A stretch of 64,000 nucleotides of DNA from Capsicum annuum (Eukaryota; Streptophyta; Magnoliopsida; Solanales; Solanaceae): the NCBI RefSeq assembly GCF_002878395.1, contig NC_061120.1:117415569-117479568 (forward strand), read 5' to 3'. Both the position numbers and the translations under genes were made by a program. Below the pieces are notes generated by a model. The model worked only from the letters and a program-made list of their open reading frames with translations, was not told the origin of the DNA and made no database searches. Of this stretch, positions 12,731 through 25,480 are shown in pieces. The stretch's first letter is position 1. The number at the start of each line of letters is the position of its first letter.

Positions 12731-14910
12731 TGTAACACCCAAAAGTTTTTCTTAGCTAAATTTTGACCCTAAAATATCAAGCATTGGCTTCTAAAATGAT
12801 TTAAAATTTTTCCCGATCGAATCGCTTAGATTTCAACTTTTTATTTCGTAGATAAGTTTTTCGTTGACATAAGATGCATCCAAAATAAACACTCATTTAA
12901 GAAGTTATGGGTAATTCAAGTCCTAGTCATAAAACACCAATATTCCTGTCTTTGGCGCATCGTGGAGAGGGTGTAAATGACGATGGTCAATTTCCAGTAT
13001 GACTTTGCAATGGTAGTGCATCACGGAGTGGGCTAAATTCTCATTCGTCAATTTCTAGTGGGCCACTACAAAAGTGGTGCGTTGCGGTGGCCTATGAAAT
13101 TGGGCTCCCAGTTATATTATAATACCGGTCTCATTAAGGGTATATTGAGTATTTTTTTCACACCCTTATCCGTCCAAACACGAGATTTCAACCCCAATTG
13201 AGAAAAATACTCATACATTTACCAAAAATATTCAAGAACACTTTTAGGGTTCCATATTGATAATCCAAATAAATCAAAATTCAATCATGCATTTTCAAAC
13301 CAAATTGAAGATTTGGAATCCCCAAGCCGTAGGCATCAAGAAGCATCCTTTAATTTTTTAGATAAAGGTACGTGGGGTTTATCCTAAAAAAAATTACATG
13401 AGATTAAAACCATTAGATCATGATTTTTAGATTTTTATGCATGAATTTTAAAGGGGTTTTGGAATCTAGGTTCTAAATTATGTACTCTAAATGTTTTAAT
13501 GTTACTATTGTTTTGAGTTTGTGGTCCTATCCCCTAAATTGATTTAAATGTATACGTATATGTATGGAATTTGAGATTAAGATCATTGAGAGCATAAATT
13601 ATGAACTCCCTCTTGTGTATTGAATTAAAGATTTCGGTTTTGTGATTTGAAAGGTGTTTTTGCAATATTATAGCATTTGAGCATGATTTAAAATTGCTGA
13701 GAGGGTGTTTCTTGATATAAATGTGTTCTTGTGTTTAAGAGAAAGAATTGCATGTGAATTGAGAATTTTGACATGACCACCTTGTACTGTACTACTAAAA
13801 TGCTTGACAAAGATGAGTTCCTTGTATGTGTTTACATGAGGTTTGAGAAAGAGTTTCTTTGAATTAAATTATTGAAATAGTCATCCCAAAACTTCTGCTT
13901 TGTAAATAGAGATTTATGATAGACTAACAATGGCTGAGAGATGTGACTTGAAAGTCAATGGTATGACAATACCATATGTATTTATGCCATAACAGATTAT
14001 GTTTTCAGAGCATGTTTTCAAAGTATGTTTTTAGAGAATATATGTTTTGATAGAGTTTCAAAAGAGGGCTTAAAGAGGATTAGGTTGTTACCCAAAAAAC
14101 GCACGAGTTCAAGCAACTGTTAGCCTAAAACTATATTTACCAATATGGGTAGATTATTATTGTACACTGGCAACGGCCGTATGGCATAGTAGATTCAGAG
14201 ACTCCAACCCTTACAACACACTTGGGTTGGGGGCTTTGCTGCCAAGTTAATGGTAGTTTCCATATAGCCCATGGAAATTTTTCAAAGTTGTAGGGTATAC
14301 CACTTAGCGCAGAAGTAACACAGATTTCTCAGAGTTGAGATGATTTTTTTACAGTCTTTAAAATGCCCATGTGAATTCTTACTATATAATATACTTATGA
14401 ACTATCTTAAATTGCCCTCATATATGTTAAATAATAAATAATTATTTTAAATATCCTCTGCGTACCAGTACATCTATATTGACCCCTCCTTTCCTACCTT
14501 CAGGTTCCTAGACTCAATCTAAGGGTCCAGATAAGCAGTAGATAATTCAGACAACTGATCAGATTGTGCACTGGTGAGCCTTCTCTATTCTAGAAGGCCT
14601 ATCCTTTCAGATTATGTCACTTATTTTAGTTTGGGTCTACTGAGGGCATTGTCTCAGTTTCAGACAGTTATCAAATTTTTATGTAGTAGAGATTTCACAG
14701 ATTGAGTCAGATGTTATTTAGCTGTATTTAATTTACAGTTTCCATACTTATGTTGAATTCAATATTGACCATGTTTCAATAGCATATTATGTTTTTTCAT
14801 CTTTTTTTATTATATGAATGTTGTGCATGATTACCAGATTAATAAGGGCATTCTAGGCCTTTATGGTTTAGGATGTCCGTCACGGCCAGGCCCTCGTTTA
14901 GGTCATGATA
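12731..14910 (+). repeat. 5' LTR (2180 bp)
   Basis: It starts TGTAACACCC and ends GGTCATGATA, where the canonical terminal CA has decayed to TA; the 3' copy still ends in CA. It aligns along its length with 19966-22122. A TATA-like tract lies near 13114-13124, in a block also present in the 3' LTR. Confidence 0.95.
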
Positions 14911-14913
14911 ACC

Positions 14914-14930
14914 TTGGTATCAATTAACAG
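14914..14930 (+). other. Primer-binding site (initiator-Met tRNA type, degraded)
   Basis: TTGGTATCAATTAACAG follows the LTR end by three bases. The first nine bases match the common plant site TTGGTATCAGAGC, complementary to the tRNA-iMet 3' end; the rest has drifted. Confidence 0.75.
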
Positions 14931-15119
14931 TTCATAGTCCTAGGATATCTGCAAAATCGCGTCAGGTAGAATCTTTTTTATGGGTGTGTAGCGCGCCATA
15001 CTTATAAGAAAGAGTCTACTAAGAATTTAAGAATATTTCTATTCTTTGTGATTTAGTTTGGGCTTCAGAGTCTAATTTGTCCCCTAATCAATGACCTCTT
15101 ACTTTTTAGAAAATCAGCG

Positions 15120-16490
15120 TTGCCTCCCCTCGCACCAACGTTAATGATCAGGATGATAAAGTCCATCCCACTCATGGGATGCTGAACCATAACAAAAATT
15201 ATACCTAAGAACCTGTTCCTACTCCGGGAGTACCTCCTGTACCGACCAGACCTCCTAGAGCTCCTCGGACGGGGTCTAATCATACTCAGCCTCTGAAGGA
15301 GTGGTTTCTAACGCTGAATTCAGATAGTCTATTCTCATACTGGCACAGCTGGTAGCCGCACAGACTCATAGGTTAGAGGATACTAGGTCTACGTCTGTCA
15401 CTTCTAAAGTTACTAGAGTGGGCTAGTTTATGAGGATAAACTCACCCAAGTTCTCTGGTACTAAGGTAGAAGAGGACCCACAGGAGTTCATAGATAAAAT
15501 AGAGATAATTTTCAAAGTAATACATGTTGTTCAGGTAGAGGGTGTTTAGATAGAAGCATACCAACTAAAGGATGTAGCAAACCAATGGTACAATGAGTGG
15601 AAAGATGCTAAGGGTGACAGTGCTGAGCCTACAGTTTGGGACGAGTTCGTGGAAAATTTTCTTGATCAATTCTTTACTCTAGACCTGAGGAAAGCTAAAG
15701 CAGAGGAGTTCATAAATCTTAAGCAGGGTAAGATGAGTGTTCAGGAGTATACTTTAAAGTTTAACCAGCTGGCCCGTTATGCTCTTGAGATTATGAGTAG
15801 TATGAGGGCCAAAATGAGAAAGTTTCCTTTCAGCCTTTCGGATAATCTAGTGCTTGAGTGTCAGGGAGCTATGCTGAACAAGGATATGGACTTTTCTAGA
15901 TTTTCAGTCCATATGCAATAATTTGAGGAGGAGAAGAAGAAGAAGATAGCCAAATCTAAGGAAAAGGACAGGCAGGCAAAGAGAGCTAGAGCGATAGACC
16001 AAAGTCATAGTTAGTAGCACATTAGTAATTGGGGCAGAAAATGGCAAAAGAAAAAGAATTAGGCTAATGCACAGTCGGCAGCTAGTGCTCCAGTGTCCAG
16101 ACCCACAACTGAGCAGTGCACCCAGAATTTTAAGTCTATTCAGGGGCTGAGGATGTAGGGTACGAATTCATAAGGAAGTATAGCCCAGACCTCCCATTCC
16201 TATCCGCGCTGTGGGAGATATGGGAGAAATCATCCAAGGAGATATTAGTTTGGCACTTTGGTGTGTTATTCATACGGCTAGACAGGCCATATCCAGAGAG
16301 ACTGTCCAGCAGCAAAGAGTATTGCTGGAGGAGCCAAGTCGCAGGAGAATTTATCTGTACCATCACCTTAGAAGGTTGCCACTTCAGCCTTCGAAAATGG
16401 TCAGAACCGATTGTATGCTTTGACCAGCCGCCAGAAGGTAGTGGCCTCACCAGATATAGTCTCCGATGCATTGTAAATCTTTTCTCATGA
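15120..16490 (+). pseudogene. gag of the 12731-22122 element
   Basis: Gag forms the cytoplasmic particle that packages element RNA. The start position aligned with the family start (PPRI/PPR-like) reads TTG at 15120, not ATG. The core runs from a PKFSGTKVEEDPQEFID block near 15450 through KDVANQWYNEW, the longest open stretch at 15649-15921 (MSVQEYTLKFNQLARYA), and a Lys-rich EEEKKKK linker. The CCHC knuckle at 16264-16305 is damaged: its second Cys is Tyr and a stop sits inside it. Stops also occur near 15550 and 15919. Gag and pol share a frame in this family, so the protein would have continued into protease. Confidence 0.85.
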
Positions 16491-17029
16491 TATGTATGTA
16501 TTATTTGATACCGTGTGTACCTTGTCTTATGTGACCCCATACGTGGCTGTTCATTTTAGGTTTGAGACTGATATGATTGCTAAACCTTTTTTCATTTCCA
16601 CCCCAGTCGGATATTCTGTTGTAGCTAGGAGGGTGTATAGAAATTGTGTTGGGTCTATTTTCTGCCAAAATACTAAGACAGATCTCATAGAACTTTATAT
16701 GGTTGATTTTGATGCCATCTTAGGAATGGACTGGCTCCATTCGTGCAATGCCACCTTGAATTCTAGTACCCAAAGAATCACCTTTTCTTTTTCGAATGAG
16801 TCTATGATAGAATGAGAGAGACATTCCCAAGCACCTAGAGGGCACTTTATATCTTATCTCAGGGCCCATAAACTTATTTCCAAAGGTTGCTTGTATCATC
16901 TTATTTAGGTGAAAGATTCTAGTGTCGAAAGTCTCCCTCTTCAGTCTATCCCCGTAAATTTCTAAAAGTTTTTCCAGATGATCTCCCAGTAATACCACCT
17001 GATAGGGAGATAGATTTTGGTATTGATTT
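16491..17029 (+). pseudogene. Protease region of the 12731-22122 element
   Basis: A retropepsin-like aspartic protease that would mature the gag-pol polyprotein. The open stretch 16492-16815 carries the active-site region LFDTVCTLSYVTPY, the ISTPVG strand and the DFDAILGMDWL motif. The active-site triplet expected as D-[ST]-G reads D-T-V at 16507-16515, so the conserved Gly is lost and the enzyme should be dead. After 16815 the linker to RT continues in broken frame (SYLRAHKLISKGC, then PGNTT-like text), including a stop at 16813-16815. Confidence 0.85.
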
Positions 17030-18345
17030 ATTGCCAGATACCCATCTTATTTTAATTCTGCCATATAGGATGGCTCCTAAAGAGCTAAAAAAGTTGAAAG
17101 AACTGCTAGCAGATCTTCTAGATAAAGGTTATATCCACCCTACTGTGTCTCTCTAGGGTGCACCTGTACTTTTTATGCGAAATAAAGACGGTTCCCTTCG
17201 TATGTGCATAGATTACCGCCAGTTGAAAAAGGTCATAATTATAAATAAATATCCCCTTCCTAGGATTGATGATCTTTTTGATCAACTTCAGGGTGCTAAA
17301 TGTTTTTCAAAGATGGAACTTTATTCGGGATATCACCAGTTGAAATTTAGAGAGTCAGATATTCCCAAAACAGTTTTCCAAACCAGATACGGCCCTTTTG
17401 AATTCTTAGTCATGTCCTTCAGGTTGACTAACGCCCTTGCATCTTTCATGGATCTAATGAATAGAGTTTTCCATCAGTTTCTGGATCTTTTTGTCATTGT
17501 ATTCATTGATAACATTTTTGTATATTCTAAGAGCGAGGAGGACCATGTCAATCACTTCTGAATCATCGTTCAGACCCTTAGAAATCATAAGTTGTATGCA
17601 AATTTTTCCAAGTGTGAATTCTGGTTGAATACTATTGCGTTCTTGGGGCATATTGTGTCTAGTGAGGAGATTAAGGTTGATCCCCAAAAGATTAAGGCAG
17701 TGAGAAAATGGCCCAAACCCATGACTCCAATCGACATCTAGAGCTTCTTAGGTTTGGCGGGTTATTATAGAAGATTCGTTGAGAGTTTTTCTTACATAGC
17801 TGCACCACTTACTAAGTTAACTCAGAAAAAGGTGAAGTGTTTGTGGTCTGACTCTTGTGAGAATAGTTTTGAGAAGTTGAAAGACAAGTTGACTACTACT
17901 CCTATTCTGAATCTTCCAGAGGGTACAGAAGGTTTTGTTGTATACTGTGATGCATCCCAAGTGAGACTTGGGTGTTTTCTTATAGAGCATGGTAAGGTAG
18001 TGGCTTATGCATCTAGGCAGTTGAAGGTTCATGAGCAGAACTACCCTACTCATGACTTGGAGTTAGAGGCTATGGTATTTTCACTTAAGATCTGGCGGCA
18101 TTATTTGTATGGGATGCACATTGATATATTTACAGACCACAAGAGTTTATAGTATGTATTCTTGCAGAAAGAATTGAATCTTAGGCAAAGGCGGTGGTTG
18201 GAACTTTTAAAAAATTATGACATGAGCCTGCACTATCATTTGGGCAAGGTAAATATGGTAGCTGAAACCATCAGCAGGTTATCTATAGGCAGTCTTTCTT
18301 ATGTGGGGAAAGAAAAGAAAGAGATGGTGAAGGATATTCACTGAA
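17030..18345 (+). pseudogene. Reverse transcriptase/RNase H of the 12731-22122 element
   Basis: RT motifs in order: YRMAPKELKKLKELL near 17067, [15 protein letters not shown] near 17190, [40 protein letters not shown], then the catalytic box FIDN at 17502-17513 where FIDD is expected. The second catalytic Asp is therefore Asn. The connection [14 protein letters not shown] is near 17750. RNase H shows YCDAS (17941), DLELEAM (18055), FTDHKSL (18130) and AETISRLS near 18261, where ADALSRLS is usual. In-frame stops occur near 17153, 17559, 17741 and 18150. Fold and family are unmistakable; activity is not expected. Confidence 0.9.
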
Positions 18346-19857
18346 TTGTAAATCTAGGAATGCAACTTTTGGATTCCGAGGATGGAGGAGTGATTGTTTA
18401 TGAGATAGCTAAATCTTCCCTTTGTCCAGAAGTCAAAGAGAAGCAGGTTGAAGATCCCATCTTGATGCAGATCATGAAAGATACGGGTCAACAAAAGGTA
18501 TTATCTTTTGAAATTAATGGTGATGGTGTTTTGAGATACCAGGGTAGATTGTGTGTGCCAGATGTAGATGGCCTGTGGAAGAGAATCCTTGACAAAGCTC
18601 ACACGTTGAGGTATTTTGTTCACCCTGGCTCTACTAAGATGTATCAGGATTTGAAAACCGTTTATTGGTAGAATAATATGAAGCGTTACATGGCTAACTA
18701 TGTTGCCAAGTGTTTGAATTGTCAATAGGTTAAAGTAGAACATTGAAGGCCAGCTGGTTCTTCTCAAGATATAGCTTTGCCTTTGTACAAGTGGGAGATG
18801 ATTAATATGGACTTCATTACAGGACTTTTGAGGTCCTGAAACCAGTATGATTCCATTTGGGTTATTATAGATAGGTTGACCAAGTCAGCTCACTTTCTAC
18901 CTGTCAGGACAAATTATTCGGGAGAGGATTATGCCAAACTGTTCATTGCAGAAATAGTTTATTTGCATGGGGCACCTGTGTCCATCATATCTGACAGAGG
19001 TACATAGTTTTCTTCATAGTTTTTGAGATCATTTCAAAAGGGTTTTGGTACCCAAGTGAATTTGAGCAAGCTTTCTACCCTCAGACAGATGGGCAAGCTG
19101 AGCGCACCATCCAGGCCCTTGAGGATATGTTGAGGGCATGCGTGATTAATTTTAAAGGTAGTTGGGTAGAGCACTTTCCATTGATAGAGTTCACATATAA
19201 TAATAGTTTCCATTCCAATATTATGATGGCACCTTTTGAGGCATTGTATGGGAGAAGATGTAGGTACCCGATAGGATGGTATGAAGTAGGTGAGACGTAG
19301 ATATTTGGGCTTGATCTTGTTCATCAGGAAATAGAGGATGTGAAAGTCATTAGAGAATGACTTAAGAAAGCTCTGAGTCATCAGAATTCCTACGCTGATG
19401 TTAGGAAAAGAGATCTAAAGTTTGAGGTTGGAGATTGGGTGTTTCGCAAGGTTTTTCCCTTGAAGGGTGTCATGCGATTCGGGAAGAAAGGTAAGCTGAG
19501 TCCTCGCTATATAGGACCATATCAGATTGTGATAAGGGTAGGTGGAGTTGCGTATGAGTTAGAATTGTCGGCTAGTTTGGGTTTGGTTCATCCGGTATTT
19601 CATATATCTATGTTAAAGAAGTGTATTGGAGACCATTCTTTAGTATTGCCTGTTGAAGAAATCAAAGTGACTGACTCTTTATCCTATGAGAAGAGCCTGT
19701 AGAAATTTTGGATCGCTAAGTTAGAATATTGAGGAACAAAGAGATACTCATTTAAAGTGTTGTGGAGAATCCAAAAAATTGAAGAAGCGACCTGGGAATC
19801 AGAAGTTGACATGAGAGCTAGATACCCAAACGTTTTTATCCAATGGATAACAAAATG
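18346..19857 (+). pseudogene. Integrase and chromodomain-like tail of the 12731-22122 element
   Basis: The HHCC zinc module is visible at about 18600-18725 (H and H in AHTLRYFVHPGS, then CLNC). Core catalytic residues are all still encoded: Asp 18810-18812 (MDFITG), Asp 18992-18994 (ISDRG) and Glu 19100-19102 (QAERTIQ), but a frameshift near 19070 and several stops separate them. The GPY module (GKLSPRYIGPYQI) is near 19492, then HPVFHISMLKKC, then a tail EEATWESEVDMRARYPNVF near 19780-19836 that resembles the divergent chromodomain of Del/Tekay integrases. The frame stays open past the usual stop, so the end given is the end of similarity. Confidence 0.9.
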
Positions 19858-19950
19858 GAAGGTACATTCCTTGCCTTATTCTTTCTATGCCTTAGTATGC
19901 TTGAAATTATACTTGTCTGTATCCCACTTCAACATTTGGGGACGAATGTT

Positions 19951-19965
19951 CCCAAGGGGGGATAT
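19951..19965 (+). other. Polypurine tract
   Basis: CCCAAGGGGGGATAT lies immediately before the 3' LTR start at 19966. It matches the AAGGGGGGAGTA tract at 3007-3018 in form. Confidence 0.85.
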
Positions 19966-22122
19966 TGTAACGCCCTGAAGTTTTTCTTAGCAAAATTTTG
20001 AACCTAAAATATCAAGCATTGGCTTCTAGAATGATTTATACTTTTTTTCTGGTGGAATTCCTTAGATTTCAACTTTTAATTTCGTAGATTATTGAATAAG
20101 TTTTCTATCGATATAAGATGCGTCTAAACCGGACACTCGATGAAGGACTTATAGGTAATTTAAGTTAGCATTGCGGAGAGGGTGTAAATAATGATGGTCA
20201 ATTTCCAGTGGGACTCCACGATGGTGGCGCATCGCAGAGTGGGAAAAATTTCCATTCGTTAATTTCCAGTGAGCCACCGCGAAAGTAGTGTGTCGCGATG
20301 CCCCATGAAATCGGGCTCCCAGTTATATTTTAATACCAGTCTCATTAAGGGTATATTGGGTATTTTCCCATACCCTTATTATTCCAAATACGATATTTCA
20401 ACCCCAATTGAATATATTACTAATACATTTACCAAATATATTCAAGAACACTCTTTAGGGCTCCCTATTGATAATCCTAATAAAACAGGATTCAACTATG
20501 AGTTTTCAAAACAAATTGAAGATTTAGGATCCCCGGGCCGTGGGCATAAATAAGAATCCTTTAAATTTTTAGATAGAGGTACGTGGGATTTATCCTAGAA
20601 AAAAAACTACATTGGCTTAAAACCATTGGAGCATGATTTTTAGATTTTTATTCATGAATTTCAAAGGGGTTTTGGAATCTATGTTCTAAATTACGTACTC
20701 CCAATGTTTTAATGTTACTATTGCTTTGAACTTATGGTCCTATACCCTATTGATTTACATGTATACATATATGTATGGAATTTGAGATTTAAGATCACTG
20801 AGAATATAAATTATGAACTCCCTCTCATGTATTGAATTATAGATTATGGTTTTGTGATTTGAAAGGTGTTTTTGCAATATTATAGCATTTAATCATGATT
20901 TGAAATTGTTGAGAGGGTGTTTCAAGATATAAATGTGTTCTTGTGTTTAAGAGAAAGAATTGCATCTGAATTGAGAACTTTGACATGACCACCTTATACT
21001 GTACTACTGAAATGCTTGACAAAGATAAGTTCCTTGCATATGTTTACATGAGGTTTGAGAAAGAGTTTCTTTGAATTGAATTATTGAAATGGTGGTCCCT
21101 AAACTTGCATTTTGAAAATAGAGATTTACGATAGACTAATAATGGCTCAGAGATGTGACTTGCAAGTCAATGGTATGACGATACCATATGTATTTATGCC
21201 ATAATAGATTATGTTTTCAGAGCATGTTTTCAGAGTATGTTTACAGAGAATGTATGTTTGATAGAGTTTTAAAAAGGGGTTTAAAGAGGGATAGGTGGTT
21301 ACCCGAAGAAGGCGCGAGTTCAAGCAACTCTTAGCTTGAAATCATATTTGTCGATATGGGTAGATTATTATTATACGTTGGCGATGACCGTGTGGCATAG
21401 TAGATTCAAAGACTCCGACCCTTGCGACACACTTAGGTTGGGGACTTTGCTACCTAGTTAATGGCAGTTTCCATGTAGCCCATGAAAATTTTTTTAGAGT
21501 TGTAGGGTATACCACCTAGCGTAGAAGTAACACACATTTCTCAGAGTTGAGATGATTTTTTTAAAGTATTTAAAATGCCCATGTGAATCTTACTTTATGA
21601 TATACTTATGAATTGTTTTAAATTGCTCTCATATATGTTGAATAATAAATGATTATATTGGATATGCTCTGCGTAATAGTACATCTGTATTGACCCCCCT
21701 CCCTCTACCTCTCAGGTTCTGAGACTCAGTCTAGGGGTCCAGATAAGCAGTAGATAATTCAGACAGCTGATCAGATTGTGCAGTGGTGAGCTTTCTCTAT
21801 TCCAAAAGGCCTGTCCTTTCAGATTATGTCACTTAGTTCAGTTTTGGACTACTGGGGCCCTTGTCCCAGTTTCAGATAGTTGTCAAATTTTTATGTAGTA
21901 GAGATTTCACAGACTGAGTCAGATGTTATTTAGATGTAGTTGATTTACAGTTTCCATACTCATGTTTAATTCAGAATTGACCATGTTTCCATAGCATATT
22001 ATGTTTTCGCACTTTCTTTTATTATATGAATGTTGTGCATGATTACCAGATAGAGAAGGGCATTCTGGGCCTTCATGGTTTGAGATGTTCATCATGGCCA
22101 GGCGCTCGTTCGGGTCATGACA
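19966..22122 (+). repeat. 3' LTR (2157 bp)
   Basis: It begins TGTAACGCCC and ends GGGTCATGACA. It aligns with 12731-14910 throughout, including the 'gagagggtgtttc' and 'gaccgtgtggcat' blocks. The small length difference comes from scattered indels. Confidence 0.95.
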
Positions 22123-22127
22123 TTTTA
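22123..22127. repeat. Target-site duplication TTTTA (right copy)
   Basis: Exact match to 12726-12730. The antisense pol reading of the outer element resumes immediately after it. Confidence 0.9.
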
Positions 22128-23050
22128 GCTCAACCAGAGCCATTCTATAAGGAGGGATAGAAATGGGACGAGTGTCCAAAACAATATTAATCCTAAAATT
22201 AATTTTCCTATAGCGAGGAATACTGGGAATGTCATTGGGAAAAAAATTCTGGAATCTCATTCACCACGCAATGGATTCTAGGGAAGAATCTTTCAAGTTA
22301 GAATCTTTAACTCGTAGCAAATGATATAAACACCCTTTAGAGAACAACTTTTGGGCTTTAAGCTATGAAGTAAACTTCCCCTTAGGTACTACAGAACCCC
22401 CTTCCCATATAATGATTGGCTCTTTAGGGAATTTAAACATGACCCTATGAGTCCGAAAATCTAAGGAAGCTTAGTACGAGTGCAGCCAATCTATCCCCAA
22501 AATAACATCAAAATCAACTATGTCCAACTTTATCAAGTCTACAAGAGTGTCTCTTCATCTAATCGATACCACATACCCCTATAGACCCTTTTAATAACCA
22601 CAGAGTTTCCTACTAGGGTAGAAACAAAAATAGGAACTAACAGACTCTCAGGACCAAAACCAAGATATATAGCGAGAAATGGGGTCATATAAGAGAGAGT
22701 AGAGCCTGTATCCAGCAAACAATACACATCACAACAGAAAAGTTCCAATATACCTGTGATAACATTAGGAGACCCTCAGAATCTTGGAGAGTAGAAAGTA
22801 TATACAGATGATTTTTTCCTTTGTCGGTTCCAAAAATAGAAGCAAAAGCAAAAATAGCACCTTTCGTTGTAAGACTGGATAAAGTAGCAATTGAGGCCCT
22901 GTTGGCATAAAAAGCCACTAGCGAGGAGCACTCTTATTGTATATGCCCAATCTAGCCACATCTAAAACATATGTTTAGCCCTTTATTGCACTAACCATGA
23001 TGAGTTTGACAAAAATATCTACAAGGTGGGTAGGATGGAGCCGACTAAGT
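22128..23050 (-). pseudogene. Gag zinc knuckle, protease and RT start of the outer element
   Basis: Minus strand, from right to left: a gag knuckle near 22975-22940 (CFRCG, then IGHIQ, with stops and a lost Cys), then the protease at about 22725-22500. The active site reads DTGSTLSYMTP, so D-T-G is intact, unlike the nested element. It is followed by ISTLVGNSVVIKRVY-like text, a GIDWLH-type flap region near 22490, and the linker toward RT ([10 protein letters not shown] at 22160-22128). Stops and frameshifts occur between 22540 and 22260. The gene continues at 12730 beyond the insertion and is joined upstream to gag at 26043 beyond the solo LTR. Confidence 0.8.
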
Positions 23051-23543
23051 CCCATGTAATAACCCATACTTTTCCTATCTTGAAAAGTTTCCCAAGAATA
23101 TTAGAATCCTTCTTTGAAAAGTGAATCCACTTATGTACACGTGGACACACTTATTTTTAAGATTTTCATGTTTTGTCATGTGGGAAATTCAATAAGCTTT
23201 CCATCGATATTAAATTCGCCCAAATCCAACACCCGGGTGAAGAGTTAGAGACTTTTAGTGAGAAAGTGTATCACCTTAGCCTTCAATGCGTTGCAGAGAT
23301 AGCTCAAATGGCAATTTTCAATTAATGGTGTTGCTCCGTGATAGTGGAGTATTGCGCCAAACTTTTAGGTCACAGACAAGGTGGCAACGCAATAGCTCCG
23401 CATCGCACCACCGAGTAATTTCTCATTTGTCACTTTCCAGTGACTTGATGTAATAGTGGCGCGTCGCGCCAAGGATGAAAATCAAGAAATTTTCTTAGAA
23501 ATTAAATACATGTCCTAGGGTTAAAAGGGTTAATTTACCACCC

Positions 23544-23551
23544 TATATAAG
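23544..23551 (+). promoter_or_regulatory. Candidate LTR TATA box
   Basis: TATATAAG sits about 490 bp into the LTR. This is a reasonable core-promoter position, but transcription cannot be inferred from the sequence alone. Confidence 0.4.
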
Positions 23552-24279
23552 CCTTATAACATGAGATTTGGCTATAATTCAGCAACTTATACTCAATTAC
23601 TCTAAAAAACTCTCAAGAAAGAAGCACTAGGGTTTTCATAGAAGGTTCAATTCCAAGGGAATTCACCATCAAATTTCAAGAATCTCTCCTTTAATCTTTG
23701 TAGAATCACAAGATAAGGTATGCGTAGTGTTCATTCATGGACTCATTTCGTCCATGAAGCCCTAGAATCTCTTTTTTAAGTTTAAGTTTATGGATTTCTT
23801 TATGAATCTCATGTTGGGTTTGTTTTGTTTATGCTGAGAATGATCAATTGAATTCAAATCCATGTTGGGTGATCAATTTTATATGGAATTGCTTTGTATA
23901 GATGTACATTCATGTAAACCTATAAATAAACCCTAGGATGATGAAATTAGAGATGAATCATGATGATTAATTGTTGTAAAATGTTGTCTACATGTGCTAT
24001 GCCTACCATATGTATGATTAAATGCCTAGATGAAGGAACTATGATTAAATGCCTAGATGAAGGAACAATACCCAACTAGTATGATGTCATAAAATCTCCA
24101 TGTATGTACAAGCTTATGCATATCACATGTTTGATGAAGTGCTTCAATGTATGAATTATGAATTGTGTTGTTGGTCATGTGTTCAAGTAAGCCATGCTAT
24201 GTCAGTTTCTTCTCATCGAGTCCTAGGGGTACTTGTACCCAAACATTTAGCATGTTCCTAGAGCCATGTCATGTTTTCA

Positions 24280-25480
24280 CGATCTCCTCAGTCATGATAT
24301 GATCCATAGAACTCAGTCAGTCATGTGACTCAGGAAATCTCAGATATCTTAGTAATCTCAGTAGTTCAATAAGCTCAATGATCTCAGTACTCAGTAATCT
24401 CAGTAACCTCAATATTCCCAGTCAATCTCAATAACTTCAGTATTCTCAGTTAGTCCTTAGAACTTAGTACATTCCGTTAGTCAATGGAACTCAGTAAATT
24501 TAGTTTAGCTCAGCTAAACAATACCACTAGTATAAGTTCAGTTCAGCTAATCAATTCAATTCAGTTAATCAGTTTAGCTCAATTAATCAATTAAGTGTCT
24601 TTCATATAGGAGTAGGATTCAGCACTAAGCAAGACTAGAGATAGGGACTCACCCGCTAGATATGAATAAAATCCCTAGAAGCAATCCCTAAGTTCCAGAA
24701 CTACGTAGCCAACATAGGTATGAGATGTCACCCATTAGATAGGACTGATATACTCAGGGATCACCCGTTAGCGCATTTAAATGTATTGGACTAATCCCAG
24801 GTGTCACCCGCTAGATTAGGACTAACTCCATAATAGTTGTCTTTATTAGTGGTGCGGTACTGACACCCTTCTAGGTGGGGTTACAGGTTGGACCCCAATT
24901 AGCTTAGTATGGAGCATGCCGGTTAGATGAATACATCCTACAGTTTCAGTTACAGAATCAGGACTGTCAGATACAGTCTATTAAGCTTAGTAGTATAAAT
25001 TTAGGACTGTCAGATATAGTCTCTCCTTACCATTATAAATAGACTTCGAGATCACCCACTACACAAGACTGATCTCAACTATGGTCAATCAGTAATGGTA
25101 TCATCAGATTTAGTGATCACCTACTAGATAGGACTGATCTCAGATTCAGTTACTCTGATACAGTATGGAACTCAGCTAGTTCCATTAGATTTAGGATTGT
25201 CAGATACAGTCACTCATGTTATTAGTTATATTAGTTATCAGAACTTATGTTATTAGCATTCAGCTTCAAGACTGTTAGATACAGTCAACCAGACTAGTTC
25301 TTCATTATCAGAACTGTCAAACATAGTTATCTATGTATCAGTAACATAGTATCAGTCCCTTAAAATTCAATAATACAGTATTAGTTTCTCACTTATCAGT
25401 GACTCATATGTTAATATTAGTAGAATCAGTAGTCAGAACTCAGTATCCAGTCCTATCATGATCTCAGTTATAGTTACATA
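24280..25480 (+). repeat. Irregular short-motif repeat field in the solo LTR
   Basis: Three motif types recur without fixed spacing: CTCAGTAATCTCAGTA-like stretches (24340-24520), 'cacccgctaga...aggactgat' (near 24650, 24730, 24805, 25055, 25115) and 'aggactgtcagatacagtc' variants (near 24960, 25005, 25195, 25270, 25310). No coding signal is seen. Confidence 0.7.

Larger units (their letters stand above)
12731..22122 (+). mobile_element. Complete chromovirus LTR retrotransposon (9.39 kb)
   Basis: All structural parts are present: 5' LTR 12731-14910, primer site 14914, gag, protease, RT, RNase H, integrase with chromodomain-like tail, polypurine tract 19951-19965, 3' LTR 19966-22122 and a perfect 5-bp target duplication TTTTA. 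It lies inside, and antiparallel to, the RT region of the outer element. The LTR pair differs by many substitutions and small indels (my by-eye impression is roughly one in ten positions), so the insertion is not recent. The polyprotein has multiple stops and frameshifts. Confidence 0.95.

Noticed and set aside
16136..16540. 134-codon minus-strand frame
   Set aside because: It overlaps, antisense, the gag knuckle and protease start of the plus element, and has no recognisable motif.
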